Notes: a model not told the origin generated them from the letters alone. Positions 7,941 through 17,486 are shown, counted from the first letter of the stretch. The stretch: DNA of 64,000 nucleotides from Candidatus Zixiibacteriota bacterium (GCA_022614805.1 JAKEHY010000037.1:1-64000); one strand, 5' to 3'. Translations and numbers: made by a program.

Positions 7941-8717
7941 ATGTTGAAACGGGTTTTTTTTCTGACATTTTCGTTTCTATGGTTTTTTCCCCTTTTGGTG
8001 GATGCTCGGGTTGTCCCCAATTGGTTTTTCCATCTTTCGGGCGGCTATTCCTACTGGAAGCTGGATGAGTTAAATCAACGGATTCCGAACCGGCGGCCCT
8101 TTTTCAATAAAGCCGGAGCCTCAAACTTTTCTTTTAAACTGCTGCCCTCCGGCCATCCTTCTTTCGACTTGGGCCTGCGCAGCGACCTCGGCACCAAAAT
8201 TACAATTCTGGCCACTTTTGAATATCGCCAGGCGACCTCCACCAACGAGGCCGTGACCGACAGTTTTCGGGTGGAGGCGGTCACCCGCCCCCGGCAGATC
8301 AACTTCGGGCTGGACGGGTTCTGGCGGCTCGGGCCGCGGGGGGAATTGATGGTGGGAGGAGGGGGCGGCCTGTCGTTCGCCCGTTTTCGGGATGATGTCC
8401 GGCTTTTTGACCGGCGCGCCGACCCCGACTCGCTGGCCGAGTTCCTCTTGGAAAAATACAGCTCGCTGGCCATTTTTGGGGAGCTGCGAGCCGTTTACCT
8501 TTTGCCCTTCGGCTTGTTTTCCGGTCAGCAATTTTTTGTGGAGGCGCTGGGCCGGCTGAATCCGATAGAGGCGTTTATTGGAACCACGAACAAGGATGGC
8601 AACGTCTTTTACGACGTGGAGGCGACCTATTTCCCCCCCGGTAGCAACACGGCCCGCCCGATTAAGTTGGATTTTTCCGGCTACTACATCGGATTCGGTT
8701 CCAACTTCCGGCTATAG
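7941..8717 (+). CDS. Secreted beta-rich, probable outer-membrane protein
   Basis: This 258-residue protein has a signal peptide (about residues 1-22, hydrophobic FFLTFSFLWFFPLLVDA). The rest alternates polar and aromatic residues as in beta-barrels, including WFFHLSGGYSYW, GRGELMVGGGGGLSFARF-like strands and a C-terminal strand ending FGSNFRL. No family is recognised. No ribosome-binding site precedes ATG 7941, which fits leaderless translation from the promoter just upstream. It is followed by the promoter of the aromatic operon. Confidence 0.65.
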   Translation: MLKRVFFLTFSFLWFFPLLVDARVVPNWFFHLSGGYSYWKLDELNQRIPNRRPFFNKAGASNFSFKLLPSGHPSFDLGLRSDLGTKITILATFEYRQATSTNEAVTDSFRVEAVTRPRQINFGLDGFWRLGPRGELMVGGGGGLSFARFRDDVRLFDRRADPDSLAEFLLEKYSSLAIFGELRAVYLLPFGLFSGQQFFVEALGRLNPIEAFIGTTNKDGNVFYDVEATYFPPGSNTARPIKLDFSGYYIGFGSNFRL

Positions 8718-8747
8718 CTTTGGCAACATTTTTCGTTAAGTTTCCGC

Positions 8748-8775
8748 TTGACTTGGATTGGAAGCGGGATATATT
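8748..8775 (+). promoter_or_regulatory. Promoter of the aromatic amino acid supraoperon
   Basis: TTGACT (8748-8753), a 16-base spacer and TATATT (8770-8775). The expected transcription start near 8782 gives a leader of about 14 bases before the leader-peptide ATG at 8796 and about 165 bases before dapF. Confidence 0.7.
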
Positions 8776-8795
8776 TAATATCAAGAGGTTCAAGA

Positions 8796-8870
8796 ATGAA
8801 AACGCTATTCCGCCCGCAGGCTCGTTTGAATCGGGGTTGGTATTGGTATTCGAACTTGCGGGCGGGGTAG
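8796..8870 (+). CDS. trpL: trp/tyr attenuator leader peptide (24 aa)
   Basis: A 24-codon frame ends with TAG at 8868-8870. AAGAGGTTCAAG precedes its ATG. It contains RGWYWYSN: Trp codons at 8838-8840 and 8844-8846 alternate with Tyr codons at 8841-8843 and 8847-8849. These lie in the loop of a long hairpin, followed by an antiterminator and a terminator, exactly as in Trp attenuation control. Ribosome stalling at scarce Trp-tRNA, and possibly Tyr-tRNA, would let the operon be transcribed. The peptide is regulatory and is not expected to have another role. Confidence 0.88.
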   Translation: MKTLFRPQARLNRGWYWYSNLRAG

Positions 8871-8917
8871 GTCTATTGACGCGCAAAGAGAGCCCCGCCC
8901 GAAAGCGGGGCTTTTTT
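8810..8917 (+). promoter_or_regulatory. Transcription attenuator (1:2 pause, 2:3 antiterminator, 3:4 terminator)
   Basis: Segment 1, CCGCCCGCA (8810-8818) plus GTTTGAAT (8824-8831), pairs with segment 2, ATTCGAAC (8848-8855) plus TGCGGGCGG (8857-8865). Segment 2, CGGGCGGGG (8859-8867), can instead pair over nine perfect bases with segment 3, CCCCGCCCG (8893-8901). Segment 3, AGCCCCGC (8891-8898), pairs with segment 4, GCGGGGCT (8905-8912), to make the terminator. The leader stop codon lies next to segment 2, so a ribosome that finishes translation favours termination. Confidence 0.88.
8891..8917 (+). terminator. Attenuator terminator hairpin (3:4)
   Basis: An eight-base-pair GC-rich stem (8891-8898 with 8905-8912), loop CCGAAA, and a tail of six T. 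It lies 30 bases before dapF. Confidence 0.92.
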
Positions 8918-8946
8918 GTTGCCGAAAAACGAGGCCAAAAGAGGTA

Positions 8947-9768
8947 ATGAAACTCAAATTTCACAAGCTGGAAGCGGCCGGAAACGATTTTGTGCTGGTG
9001 GAACAAAAAAATCTTCCCCAAGCGCCTTTTGCCGCCCTTGCAAAACGTCTCTGCCACCGGCATACCGGCATTGGAGCCGACGGCTTGATAATCCTCGAAA
9101 GAGGACGGGTGGCCCAATGGCGGATGCGGATTTTCAACGCCGACGGTTCCGACGGCCAGACTTCCGGCAACGGGGCCCGCTGTCTGGCGCATCTGCTCTT
9201 CAAATTGCGAAAAGCGAGTGGAAACCGGGTCATTTTTGAGACCGCGCGCGAGGCGACGGAAGTGGTTCGCATCAGAGACCACTACTACCGGGTGGATATG
9301 GGCCGGCCGGTCTGGGAGGCGGACGCGATTCCATTGAAATCCACCAGCCGCACATTTATAAACCAGCCCATCGCGGTCTCCGACCGGGCCTTCATCGGCA
9401 CGGCGGTTTCGGTCGGGAATCCGCATCTCGTTCTGTTTGCCGATTCTATTCCGAAAAACTGGGCCGAAGTCGGCCAAAAATTGGAGCACCACCGACTTTT
9501 TCCTAAAGGGGCGAACGTGGAATTTGTCCAAACTTACGGCAAGAAGCGGGCGACCGTGGCGGTCTGGGAGCGCGGGGTCGGAGAAACGCTGGCCTGCGGC
9601 ACCGGCTCGGTGGCGGTTCTGGCCGCCGGCGTTATCACCGGTCGGCTTGTAAAGAAAGCCAAAATCAGGATGCCAGGTGGGGTATTGGATGTGGAGTGGG
9701 GGAAAAACGAGCATCTTTACCTTTCCGGGCCGGTGCGGCATCTCTTTTCGGGGGAGTTTGAATGGTGA
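8947..9768 (+). CDS. dapF: Diaminopimelate epimerase
   Basis: DapF interconverts LL- and meso-diaminopimelate for lysine and peptidoglycan synthesis without a cofactor. In this 273-residue protein the two catalytic cysteines are C79 in GNGARC and C217 in LACGTGS, and the GNDF motif is at 12-15. AGAGG precedes ATG 8947. It is the first gene after the Trp-type attenuator, and its end overlaps trpE by seven bases, so a lysine/cell-wall enzyme appears to share aromatic control. Linkage of dapF to trp genes is unusual. Confidence 0.96.
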   Translation: MKLKFHKLEAAGNDFVLVEQKNLPQAPFAALAKRLCHRHTGIGADGLIILERGRVAQWRMRIFNADGSDGQTSGNGARCLAHLLFKLRKASGNRVIFETAREATEVVRIRDHYYRVDMGRPVWEADAIPLKSTSRTFINQPIAVSDRAFIGTAVSVGNPHLVLFADSIPKNWAEVGQKLEHHRLFPKGANVEFVQTYGKKRATVAVWERGVGETLACGTGSVAVLAAGVITGRLVKKAKIRMPGGVLDVEWGKNEHLYLSGPVRHLFSGEFEW

Positions 9769-11240
9769 CCTCATTTGCCGAGTTCGAGAAATTCGCCCGG
9801 CAGGGAAACGTTTTGCCGGTCTGGGAAGAAGTCCCGGCCGATTTGCTGACGCCCGTTTCGGCTTTTCTGCGAATTTCCAAAGGGGCCCAATTCGCCTTTT
9901 TGCTTGAATCGGTGGAGGGAGGGGAAAAACTGGCCCGCTATTCCTTTCTGGGAGTCCATCCGAGGATGATTATCAAAAGTCGTGGGAAGAAAATCGAACT
10001 TTACTCGGACGGGAGAAAGAAAAGCTGGTCGGGCAATCCCTGGAGAGAACTGGAAGATATTTTTGGAAAATACCGCGCGCCGAAGGTGGAAGGTCTGCCC
10101 CGTTTTTGGGGCGGCGGCGTCGGTTATTTCGGCTACGATTTGGTGCGGCATATTGAAAAATTGCCCGGCCGCTTGAAGGACGATTTGAAACAGCCGGATT
10201 TGTGGTTCGGCATTTATGACACCGTTTTGATTTTTGACCACTTGAAGCATAAAATTTTAATCGTCCGGTCTGTGGATTTGCGTTCCCCCAAAGCCGGGCT
10301 GGACAAGCTGTATGCAAACGCCGTGAAGGCTGCCTTGAAAGTGAAATCCCTGCTTGCGGAACCGTTTCGACCGCCCCGGTCGAAGCTCCTAAAGCTAAAA
10401 AAGAGGGAAGCACTTTCAAACACACCGAAAGAGAGATTTTTGAAGGCCGTGGAAAAAGCCCAAAAATACATCGTCGCCGGTGACGTTTTTCAGGTGGTCC
10501 TCTCGCAGCGGTTTTCCGTTCCGCTTGCGGCTCACCCCTTTTCCGTCTACCGCGCCTTGCGGTCGGTCAATCCCTCGCCGTATTTGTACTTTCTGAAAAT
10601 GGAAGGTCTTTCCATCGCCGGCTCCTCGCCGGAGATGCTCGTGCGGGTGGAGGATGGTTTTGCCGAAACCCGGCCGATTGCCGGTACCCGCCCGCGCGGA
10701 AGCTCTGAAGAGGAGGATGCCCGGCTGGCGCACGAGCTTTTGGCCGATGAAAAAGAAACGGCTGAACATATAATGCTGGTCGATTTGGGCCGCAACGACA
10801 TCGGGCGGGTTTCCGAAGAGGGAACGGTTATGCTGACGGACCGGATGAAAATCGAAAAATACTCGCACGTGATGCACATCGTCTCGGGTGTAAAGGGGAA
10901 ACTGCGGGCGGGGATTGGACGGTTTGAAGTTCTGGCTTCCTGCTTTCCCGCCGGCACTGTATCCGGCGCGCCCAAGGTACGGGCGATGGAGATTGTCGAC
11001 GAGCTGGAGACCCACCGGCGGGGCATTTACGCGGGGGCGGTCGGTTATTTCGATTTTTCAGGCAACTTGGACAGCTGCATCGCCATCCGCACGGTGGTCT
11101 GCAACGGAAGCCGGGCCTTTGTGCAGGCCGGTGCGGGGATTGTTTACGACTCCCTCCCGGAGCGGGAATATGAGGAAACGGTCTCCAAGGCGGCAGCGAT
11201 GTTTTTGGCGGTGGAGCGGGCCAACCGGGGGGAAATATGA
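9762..11240 (+). CDS. trpE: Anthranilate synthase component I
   Basis: TrpE turns chorismate into anthranilate using ammonia delivered by TrpG. The 492-residue length is normal. The N-terminal LLES motif (47-50) followed by RYSFLG forms the Trp feedback site. The C-terminal chorismate-binding domain has PSPYLYFL, GTRPRG, DEKETAEHIMLVDLGRND and the end pattern AGAGIVYDS. ATG 9762 lies within the last codons of dapF, so translation is coupled. The enzyme should be feedback-inhibited by Trp in addition to attenuation. Confidence 0.97.
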   Translation: MVTSFAEFEKFARQGNVLPVWEEVPADLLTPVSAFLRISKGAQFAFLLESVEGGEKLARYSFLGVHPRMIIKSRGKKIELYSDGRKKSWSGNPWRELEDIFGKYRAPKVEGLPRFWGGGVGYFGYDLVRHIEKLPGRLKDDLKQPDLWFGIYDTVLIFDHLKHKILIVRSVDLRSPKAGLDKLYANAVKAALKVKSLLAEPFRPPRSKLLKLKKREALSNTPKERFLKAVEKAQKYIVAGDVFQVVLSQRFSVPLAAHPFSVYRALRSVNPSPYLYFLKMEGLSIAGSSPEMLVRVEDGFAETRPIAGTRPRGSSEEEDARLAHELLADEKETAEHIMLVDLGRNDIGRVSEEGTVMLTDRMKIEKYSHVMHIVSGVKGKLRAGIGRFEVLASCFPAGTVSGAPKVRAMEIVDELETHRRGIYAGAVGYFDFSGNLDSCIAIRTVVCNGSRAFVQAGAGIVYDSLPEREYEETVSKAAAMFLAVERANRGEI

Positions 11241-11815
11241 TTTTTTTGCTGGACAACTACGATTCGTTTACGTACAACCTGTATCAGCACTTGGTGGAAT
11301 TGGGCGGAGTCGTGCAGGTGGCGCGGAACGATAAAATCACGGTTGCCGGAATCGAAGAATTGTCGCCGTCGGCGGTGGTTATCTCCCCCGGCCCCGGGCG
11401 GCCGGAGCAGGCGGGAATCTCGGTGGAAGTGATAAGGAAATTGGGTCCACGGCTTCCGGTTCTGGGGGTCTGTTTGGGACATCAGGCCATCGCCTGCGCC
11501 TTCGGGGCCAGAGTGGTTGGGGCCGGGCGGATTATGCACGGCAAGGTTTCCGCCATCCGTCACGACGGGAAAACGATTTTTGAGGGGCTGGACAACCCCT
11601 TTTTCGCCACCCGCTACCATTCCCTTATGGTGGAGGCCTCCAGCGTTCCTCCGGAGTTGGAAGTATCGGCCACCGCCGATGACGGCACGGTGATGGGACT
11701 GCGGCATCGGAACTACCCCGTCGAAGGAGTGCAGTTTCATCCGGAATCTTTTCTGACTGCCTGCGGAAAGAGTCTTTTGGAAAACTTTATTAAAACCGTA
11801 AAAGCGAATGTTTAA
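11237..11815 (+). CDS. trpG: Anthranilate synthase component II (glutamine amidotransferase)
   Basis: TrpG hydrolyses glutamine to feed ammonia to TrpE. It is 192 residues with a class I amidotransferase triad: nucleophile C79 in GVCLGHQ, and H168 and E170 in VQFHPES. The opening LLDNYDSFTYNL is typical. It overlaps trpE by four bases (ATGA). Separate TrpE and TrpG, with no fusion to TrpD. Confidence 0.97.
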   Translation: MIFLLDNYDSFTYNLYQHLVELGGVVQVARNDKITVAGIEELSPSAVVISPGPGRPEQAGISVEVIRKLGPRLPVLGVCLGHQAIACAFGARVVGAGRIMHGKVSAIRHDGKTIFEGLDNPFFATRYHSLMVEASSVPPELEVSATADDGTVMGLRHRNYPVEGVQFHPESFLTACGKSLLENFIKTVKANV

Positions 11816-12818
11816 AGTTTTTCTGCAAAAAGTCGTGGCCGGCGAGATTTTAACCTTTCCCGAGGCCGGGCAGGCGATGGAGGAAATAATGTCCGGCGGC
11901 GCGCCGCCGGTGCAAATCGGGGCTTTCGCCACCGCCCTGCGTCTGCGGGGAGAGACGGTCGACGAGCTGGCCGGGTTTGTAACAACGATGCGGGAACGGG
12001 CGGTCCGGCTGCCGGTTTCCGACCCGAAAGCGGTCGATACCTGCGGGACGGGAGGGGACGGCGCCGGAACCTTCAACATCTCCACATCAGCGGCTCTAAT
12101 TGCTGCCGGAGCAGGGGCCACCGTGGTCAAACATGGCGGCAAGGGGGTTTCCTCCTCTTGCGGCTCGGCCGACGTGTTCGCCGAGTTGGGGGTCCGGCTG
12201 GACGCTTCACCGGAAACGGTTCGGCGCTGCGTGGAAGAAGCGGGCATCGGCTTCTGCTTTGCGCCGGTTTTTCATCCGGGAATGAAGGCTGCCTTTCCGG
12301 TGCGCCAGGAACTCGGCTTTCGGACCTTTTTCAATCTTCTGGGGCCGCTTTCCAATCCGGCCGGTATCCGGCGACAGCTTTTAGGTGTTTTTCACCCCAG
12401 CTGGGCGGAAAAACTGACAGCGGTTTTGCAGCTTCTGGGGAGCGAACATATTTTAAGCTTTTCCAACCGGGGGGGGATGGATGAACTTTCTTTCGATTTT
12501 CCGTCCCAAGTGGTGGAGCTTTCGAACGGCCGGATACGGGATTATATTCTGGAGACTTCCGGCTGGGGTTATCCGGCGGCAGGATATCGGGAACTCTCCG
12601 GCGGAGACCCGAGCGAAAACGCGCGCATCCTCCGGTCCATTCTCAACGGTGAAAAGGGCCCCAAGCGAGATGCCGCGGTTCTGAACGCCGCCGCGGCCCT
12701 TTACGTGGCGGGAAAGGCCGGCTCTATCCGGGAAGGGTTGCCCATGGCGGAAGCGGCTGTCGATTCGGGCGAGGCCTTGAAGAAGCTGAAACTCTTGGTT
12801 GAAATAAGCGGAAAATAA
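11808..12818 (+). CDS. trpD: Anthranilate phosphoribosyltransferase
   Basis: TrpD joins anthranilate to PRPP. The 336-residue protein has the glycine-rich PRPP loop CGTGGDGAGTFN (79-90), KHGGKGVSSSCGSAD and GPLSNPA, all diagnostic. It overlaps trpG by eight bases. Confidence 0.97.
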   Translation: MFKVFLQKVVAGEILTFPEAGQAMEEIMSGGAPPVQIGAFATALRLRGETVDELAGFVTTMRERAVRLPVSDPKAVDTCGTGGDGAGTFNISTSAALIAAGAGATVVKHGGKGVSSSCGSADVFAELGVRLDASPETVRRCVEEAGIGFCFAPVFHPGMKAAFPVRQELGFRTFFNLLGPLSNPAGIRRQLLGVFHPSWAEKLTAVLQLLGSEHILSFSNRGGMDELSFDFPSQVVELSNGRIRDYILETSGWGYPAAGYRELSGGDPSENARILRSILNGEKGPKRDAAVLNAAAALYVAGKAGSIREGLPMAEAAVDSGEALKKLKLLVEISGK

Positions 12819-12820
12819 CG

Positions 12821-13618
12821 GTGAACGCCCTGCAACAGATTTTTGCCCACAAAAAAAGAGAACTGGAGGCCACCAAAAGACTTTTGCCGATGACCGCCAT
12901 GCTGCGGAGCCTTTCGGTGACGCCGCCGAGCTTTCTTTCCGCCTTAAAAAAGCCGGGAGCGGCAGTCGTGGCCGAGTTCAAGCGGGCCTCCCCGTCGGAA
13001 GGGGTGATTTCAGCCAACGGCGACGTGGAGCAAATCGTCTCGGGTTACGCCTCCGCCGGCGCAGTGGCCCTTTCGGTTTTGACCGAAAAACGTTTCTTCG
13101 CCGGGTCGGCAGAGGATTTGAAGCGGGCCAAGAAAGTTTCCGGCCTGCCGGTTTTGCGCAAGGATTTCATCTTCGACCAGTATCAAATTTTGGAGGCCAA
13201 AAGCTGGGGGGCGGACGCCGTTTTATTGATCGCAGCGATGCTCTCGGATGCCAAGCTCTCCACTCTCTTGCAGGCCGGCCGCAAATGGGCGTTGGATGCC
13301 GTGGTCGAGGTGCACAACAAGGGGGAATTGGAGCGGGCTTTGGCTTTCGGGGCCGATATTGTCGGCGTCAACAATCGGGACTTAAAAACGATGCGCGTGG
13401 ACGTTCGAACCTCGTTTGAACTGGCGGAGGGGATGGACGGGCATACGGTTTTTGTCAGCGAATCGGGGATTGAGTCGCCCCAGGTGGCCGCCGAACTCTT
13501 TGCCGCCGGCTATAAAGGTTTTCTAATCGGGACTCATTTTATGCGCCAGCCGGAGCCGGGAAAGGAATTGAAAAGGTTCCTGGCCGAATTGAAGAAACTT
13601 ACCCATGTTAAAAATTAA
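12821..13618 (+). CDS. trpC: Indole-3-glycerol-phosphate synthase
   Basis: TrpC closes the indole ring. This 265-residue TIM barrel has the expected EFKRASPSEG, LTEKRFFAGS, VLRKDFIFDQYQI, GVNNRDLKTM and VSESGI segments, which carry the catalytic lysines and glutamates. The start is GTG 12821, two bases after the trpD stop. It is monofunctional, not fused to TrpF. Confidence 0.96.
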   Translation: MNALQQIFAHKKRELEATKRLLPMTAMLRSLSVTPPSFLSALKKPGAAVVAEFKRASPSEGVISANGDVEQIVSGYASAGAVALSVLTEKRFFAGSAEDLKRAKKVSGLPVLRKDFIFDQYQILEAKSWGADAVLLIAAMLSDAKLSTLLQAGRKWALDAVVEVHNKGELERALAFGADIVGVNNRDLKTMRVDVRTSFELAEGMDGHTVFVSESGIESPQVAAELFAAGYKGFLIGTHFMRQPEPGKELKRFLAELKKLTHVKN

Positions 13619-14234
13619 AATTTGCGGGATAACCAATCGGGAGGATGCGCTTCTGGCCGAGCGGTTAGGGGCCGATATGCTGGGGTTCGTTTTTTACCCC
13701 GAAAGCCCCCGCTTTGTTTCGCCGGTTTTGGTTTTTGAAATTGAGCGCCGGCTTTCCCCCTTGACTCAAAAAGTCGGCGTCTTTGTGAACGAACCGGCGG
13801 GAAAAATTCTTCGAATGGCAAGGCAATTGAAGCTCGACTTTGTGCAACTGGCTGGAGATGAGACCGAGACATACATCAAAAAGATACAGAAGAACCTGCC
13901 GGTGATAAAGGCCTTCCGGGTGGGGCCGGATTTCCTGATTTCGCAGGTGCGGCAGTCGCCAGCCGAGTTGCGTCTTTTGGATTCGAGGGTTGACGGCTCT
14001 TATGGAGGAAGCGGAAAAAGCTTCGATTGGCGGAGGTTATCAAGCTTGAGAGGGGATGTACGTCTTGTTTTGGCAGGAGGAATTGGTGCGCATAATCTTC
14101 GGGAAGCGTACGAAACTTTGCGGCCGGCGGCGGTGGATTTGACCAGCTCGGTGGAGGTCCGGCCAGGAAAAAAGGATGCGGTTAAAATGAGACAGTTTTT
14201 TGAGGCGGCAAATGAAGTTCGCTTGGGCTGCTAA
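13605..14234 (+). CDS. trpF: Phosphoribosylanthranilate isomerase
   Basis: TrpF carries out the Amadori rearrangement before TrpC. The 209-residue barrel has the catalytic cysteine in KICGIT (residues 4-9), [24 protein letters not shown], and the phosphate-binding [11 protein letters not shown] near 169 in VDLTSSVE is the second catalytic residue. It overlaps trpC by 14 bases and trpB by 23. Confidence 0.95.
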   Translation: MLKIKICGITNREDALLAERLGADMLGFVFYPESPRFVSPVLVFEIERRLSPLTQKVGVFVNEPAGKILRMARQLKLDFVQLAGDETETYIKKIQKNLPVIKAFRVGPDFLISQVRQSPAELRLLDSRVDGSYGGSGKSFDWRRLSSLRGDVRLVLAGGIGAHNLREAYETLRPAAVDLTSSVEVRPGKKDAVKMRQFFEAANEVRLGC

Positions 14235-15414
14235 AAACTACCGCTGGCCGGACCGGCGGGGCCGTTTCGGCCCCTATGGGGGCCGTTTTGTGCCGGAGAC
14301 CTTGATGGCCGCACTTTTCGAACTTGAAAAGGAATATTTGAAAGCCAAAAAGGATTCGAAGTTTCAGTTCGAATGGAAGCGGGCCCTGGCTGATTATGCC
14401 GGTCGACCATCCCCCTTGTTTTTTGCCGAGCGGGCCTCTAAAGAACTCGGTTGCCGGCTTTACCTGAAACGGGAGGATTTAAACCACACGGGCGCCCACA
14501 AAATCAACAATGTGCTGGGGCAGGTGCTTTTGGCTTTGCAAATGGGGAAGCCGCGCATCATTGCCGAAACCGGCGCCGGTCAGCACGGTTTGGCCACCGC
14601 CACCGTCTGCGCCAAATACGGGTTGGAGTGCGTGGTGTATATGGGGGAAGCCGATGTTTTGCGCCAGTCGGCCAACGTTTACAAAATGAAATTGCTGGGG
14701 GCTGCCGTCGTCCCGGTTGGCTCCGGCTCGAAGACGCTGAAGGACGCCGTCAACGAAACTTTGCGCGACTGGGTGACCAACGTGCGCACGACTTTCTACG
14801 TCGTCGGCTCGGTGGTGGGGCCGCACCCGTACCCGATGATGGTGCGGGATTTCCAGTCCGTAATCGGTCAGGAAGCAAAAGGGCAATTTTTGAAATTTCA
14901 AAAGAAATTACCGGACTATCTGGCGGCGTGCGTGGGGGGAGGCTCAAACGCCATCGGACTTTTTTATCCTTTTTTGAAAACCAAAGTCAAGATGGTCGGG
15001 GTCGAGGCGGCCGGCTTGGGGCTTTCTTCCAATCACCATTCAGCCACCTTGACCAAAGGTCATCCCGGAGTTTTGCACGGCAGCAAGAGCTATCTTTTAC
15101 AGGATTCTAATGGACAGGTAAAGCCGCCGCATTCCATTTCCGCCGGACTGGATTATCCGGGCGTGGGGCCGGAGCATTCCTTTTTGAAGGATTCCGGCCG
15201 GGTTGAATATGTTACCGCGACCGATAAGGAAGCGCTGGAAGGTTTCCAATTCCTTTCTCAAACCGAAGGCATCATTCCGGCCTTGGAACCGGCCCATGCG
15301 CTCGGTTATTTGTTAGAGGCCAAACGCCGTTTTACCGGAAGTTCGGTTATACTCTGCCTTTCCGGACGGGGAGACAAGGATATGGGCATTGTGCAGAAAC
15401 ACTTGAACTTATGA
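14212..15414 (+). CDS. trpB: Tryptophan synthase beta chain
   Basis: TrpB condenses indole and serine using PLP. This is a 400-residue TrpB1-type protein. The PLP lysine is K97 in [18 protein letters not shown] follows, and GGGSNAIG holds the PLP phosphate. ATG 14212 was chosen over TTG 14200, because the protein then begins like other TrpB chains before [13 protein letters not shown]. It starts inside trpF and ends four bases into trpA. Confidence 0.97.
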   Translation: MKFAWAAKNYRWPDRRGRFGPYGGRFVPETLMAALFELEKEYLKAKKDSKFQFEWKRALADYAGRPSPLFFAERASKELGCRLYLKREDLNHTGAHKINNVLGQVLLALQMGKPRIIAETGAGQHGLATATVCAKYGLECVVYMGEADVLRQSANVYKMKLLGAAVVPVGSGSKTLKDAVNETLRDWVTNVRTTFYVVGSVVGPHPYPMMVRDFQSVIGQEAKGQFLKFQKKLPDYLAACVGGGSNAIGLFYPFLKTKVKMVGVEAAGLGLSSNHHSATLTKGHPGVLHGSKSYLLQDSNGQVKPPHSISAGLDYPGVGPEHSFLKDSGRVEYVTATDKEALEGFQFLSQTEGIIPALEPAHALGYLLEAKRRFTGSSVILCLSGRGDKDMGIVQKHLNL

Positions 15415-16202
15415 ATCGGATTACCGCTTTCTGGAAAAAAGGGAAAAAGGCTCTGGTGCCGTTCGTCACGGCCGGCTTTCCGAGAAAAAGCCGGACGCCG
15501 GAAATTGTTTTGGCACTGGCAGATTCGGGCGCGCATATGGTTGAACTGGGTATCCCTTTCTCCGACCCGTTGGCAGACGGGCCAACCATTCAGGCCTCCT
15601 CGCAAGTTGCACTGGAAAACGGAGTCGGGTTGGGTGATATTTTTGGGATGACGGAGAAAATTCGAACCAAAAGTGGGATTCCGCTCCTCTTGATGGGATA
15701 TTACAACCCCCTTTTGGCGTACGGGCTGGAGAAATTTGGAAAGGATGCTTCGAACGCCGGCGCCGATGGGCTGGTTGTGCCGGATTTGCCGCCGGAAGAG
15801 GGGGAAGAGCTTTCAAAAGTCTGCCGGAAACACCGCCTGTCCCTGATTTATTTGATTGCTCCGACCACGCCGCCCGAACGAGTGGCGAAAATTGACGCGG
15901 CTTCCACCGATTTCTGCTACTGCGTTTCGGTAACCGGAGTCACCGGCCTTCGAAAAAACTTGAGCGGAGACCTGAAGGATTTTTTACTTTCCGTGCGGAT
16001 GAGAACGAAAAAGCCTTTCGTGGTCGGATTCGGCATCTCCACGCCGGAACAGGTGAGGCACGTAGCTCCCTATTCGGACGGCCTCGTGGTCGGCAGCGCG
16101 CTGGTGAAGATGTTTCTGCAGGAGAAAAACGGGAAGGCGGCTTTGCGAAAGGCCTGTTTGCTTATATCCAGGATGACCCGGAGGCTGAATGGAACTGGAT
16201 GA
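15411..16202 (+). CDS. trpA: Tryptophan synthase alpha chain
   Basis: TrpA cleaves indole-3-glycerol phosphate and passes indole to TrpB. The 263-residue barrel keeps both catalytic acids, E45 in [10 protein letters not shown] and D56 in LADGP. VTGVTG and the VGFGIS phosphate loop are present. It overlaps trpB by four bases and the chorismate mutase gene by 14. Confidence 0.97.
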   Translation: MNRITAFWKKGKKALVPFVTAGFPRKSRTPEIVLALADSGAHMVELGIPFSDPLADGPTIQASSQVALENGVGLGDIFGMTEKIRTKSGIPLLLMGYYNPLLAYGLEKFGKDASNAGADGLVVPDLPPEEGEELSKVCRKHRLSLIYLIAPTTPPERVAKIDAASTDFCYCVSVTGVTGLRKNLSGDLKDFLLSVRMRTKKPFVVGFGISTPEQVRHVAPYSDGLVVGSALVKMFLQEKNGKAALRKACLLISRMTRRLNGTG

Positions 16203-16473
16203 GCTGCGCCGGCAAATCGATTCCGTCGACCGGAAATTGGTCGAACTCTTAAACCAGCGGGCCAGGCTGGTGGAGGAAGTCGGCAAATTGAAGAAACGTC
16301 TGGGTATGGATGTCTATATGCCGGAACGGGAAAAGGAAATTTTGCAACTGACGGCGGGTGCCAATGGGGGGCCGTTTTCCAACGCCGCCATTCTACGGCT
16401 TTTCGAGCGGATTTTGGACGAGTCTCGCAGTCTGGAACGGAAAATAGCCGAGGATTTTGGAGGAAGGACGTAA
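16189..16473 (+). CDS. Chorismate mutase, AroQ class
   Basis: This 94-residue all-helical enzyme converts chorismate to prephenate, the branch to Phe and Tyr. [20 protein letters not shown], with an arginine followed by D and R/K, and later VGKLKKR are the first two active-site helices of AroQ-type mutases. CCGGAGG precedes ATG 16189. The stop shares one base with the DAHP synthase start; in several bacteria the two domains are fused, so they may form a complex here. Confidence 0.93.
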   Translation: MELDELRRQIDSVDRKLVELLNQRARLVEEVGKLKKRLGMDVYMPEREKEILQLTAGANGGPFSNAAILRLFERILDESRSLERKIAEDFGGRT

Positions 16474-17486
16474 TGGTCATTGTTATGCAGCCGGGGGCGT
16501 CGGAGGAGCGGGTTCAAGCTGTCATCGAACGGCTCGTGGAAAAGGGATTCGACGTCCACCGCTCCACCGGCGTGGAGCGCACGGTTCTGGGCGCCATCGG
16601 CAGCAAAAACGGCGTCGATTTTCGCGATTTCGAACTTTTAGAAGGGGTTCAGGAAGTAATCCGCATCACCGAGCCGTACAAGCTGGCGGGACGAACCTTT
16701 CAAAAAGAGAATTCCCAAATAAAGGCTGGCGGCGTGGTCATCGGCGGTCCGGAGGTGGTTCTTATGGCCGGCCCCTGCTCGGTGGAAAGCCGGACGCAGA
16801 TTAAAACCATAGCCAAGCTGGTCAAGGAAGCCGGCGCCAAGGTCTTGCGCGGCGGGGCCTTCAAGCCGCGCACCTCTCCTTATTCGTTTCAAGGCCTCGG
16901 CGAAGAGGGCTTGAAATACCTCCGGGAGGCGGCGGACGCCTTCGGACTTTTGACCGTTTCCGAAATTATGGACCGGATGGACATCCCGATCGCCATCCGC
17001 TACATCGACATCATCCAAATCGGCGCGCGCAATATGCAGAACTTCACCCTCTTGCGCGAACTGGGGAATCTGAACAAGCCGATTCTGCTCAAGCGGGGGA
17101 TGGCCGCCACCATCGACGAGCTCTTGATGGCGGCGGAATACGTTATGTCCGGAGGCAACCGGCAGGTGATTTTGTGCGAGCGGGGGATCCGCACCTTCGA
17201 GAACGCCACCCGCAACACGCTGGATATTTCCGCCATACCGGTGGTGAAGAAAAAGTCGCACCTGCCCATCATTGCCGACCCCTCCCACGGCACCGGCCTG
17301 CGCGACCACGTGGCGCCAATGGCCCGGGCGGCCGTGGCGGCCGGCGCGGACGGGCTTTTAATCGAGGTGCATCCCGAGCCGGACAAGGCCCTTTCGGACG
17401 GTGCCCAGTCCCTCTACCCGGAGCAGTTCACCGGGCTTGTGCGCGAACTCCGCATCGTCGCCGAAGCCATTGGGAGAAAAATTTAG
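16473..17486 (+). CDS. aroF: DAHP synthase (class I-beta) with N-terminal regulatory domain, copy 1
   Basis: This enzyme starts the shikimate pathway from PEP and erythrose-4-phosphate. The 337-residue protein has an N-terminal ferredoxin-like domain (about 1-70), as in the Thermotoga enzyme, where it mediates Tyr/Phe inhibition, and a barrel with [48 protein letters not shown] and DPSHGTG. A second, related gene lies at 20016. It shares one base with both neighbours. Confidence 0.96.
   Translation: MVIVMQPGASEERVQAVIERLVEKGFDVHRSTGVERTVLGAIGSKNGVDFRDFELLEGVQEVIRITEPYKLAGRTFQKENSQIKAGGVVIGGPEVVLMAGPCSVESRTQIKTIAKLVKEAGAKVLRGGAFKPRTSPYSFQGLGEEGLKYLREAADAFGLLTVSEIMDRMDIPIAIRYIDIIQIGARNMQNFTLLRELGNLNKPILLKRGMAATIDELLMAAEYVMSGGNRQVILCERGIRTFENATRNTLDISAIPVVKKKSHLPIIADPSHGTGLRDHVAPMARAAVAAGADGLLIEVHPEPDKALSDGAQSLYPEQFTGLVRELRIVAEAIGRKI

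Noticed and set aside
8720-8947. 75-codon open frame across the attenuator
   Set aside because: It is in a different frame from the leader peptide, has no ribosome-binding site or family, and the region is explained by the leader and its hairpins.
17174-17485. Long in-frame extension of argS upstream of 17486
   Set aside because: It lies within the DAHP synthase gene in another frame, has no ArgS features, and GTG 17486 gives a normal ArgS N-terminus.
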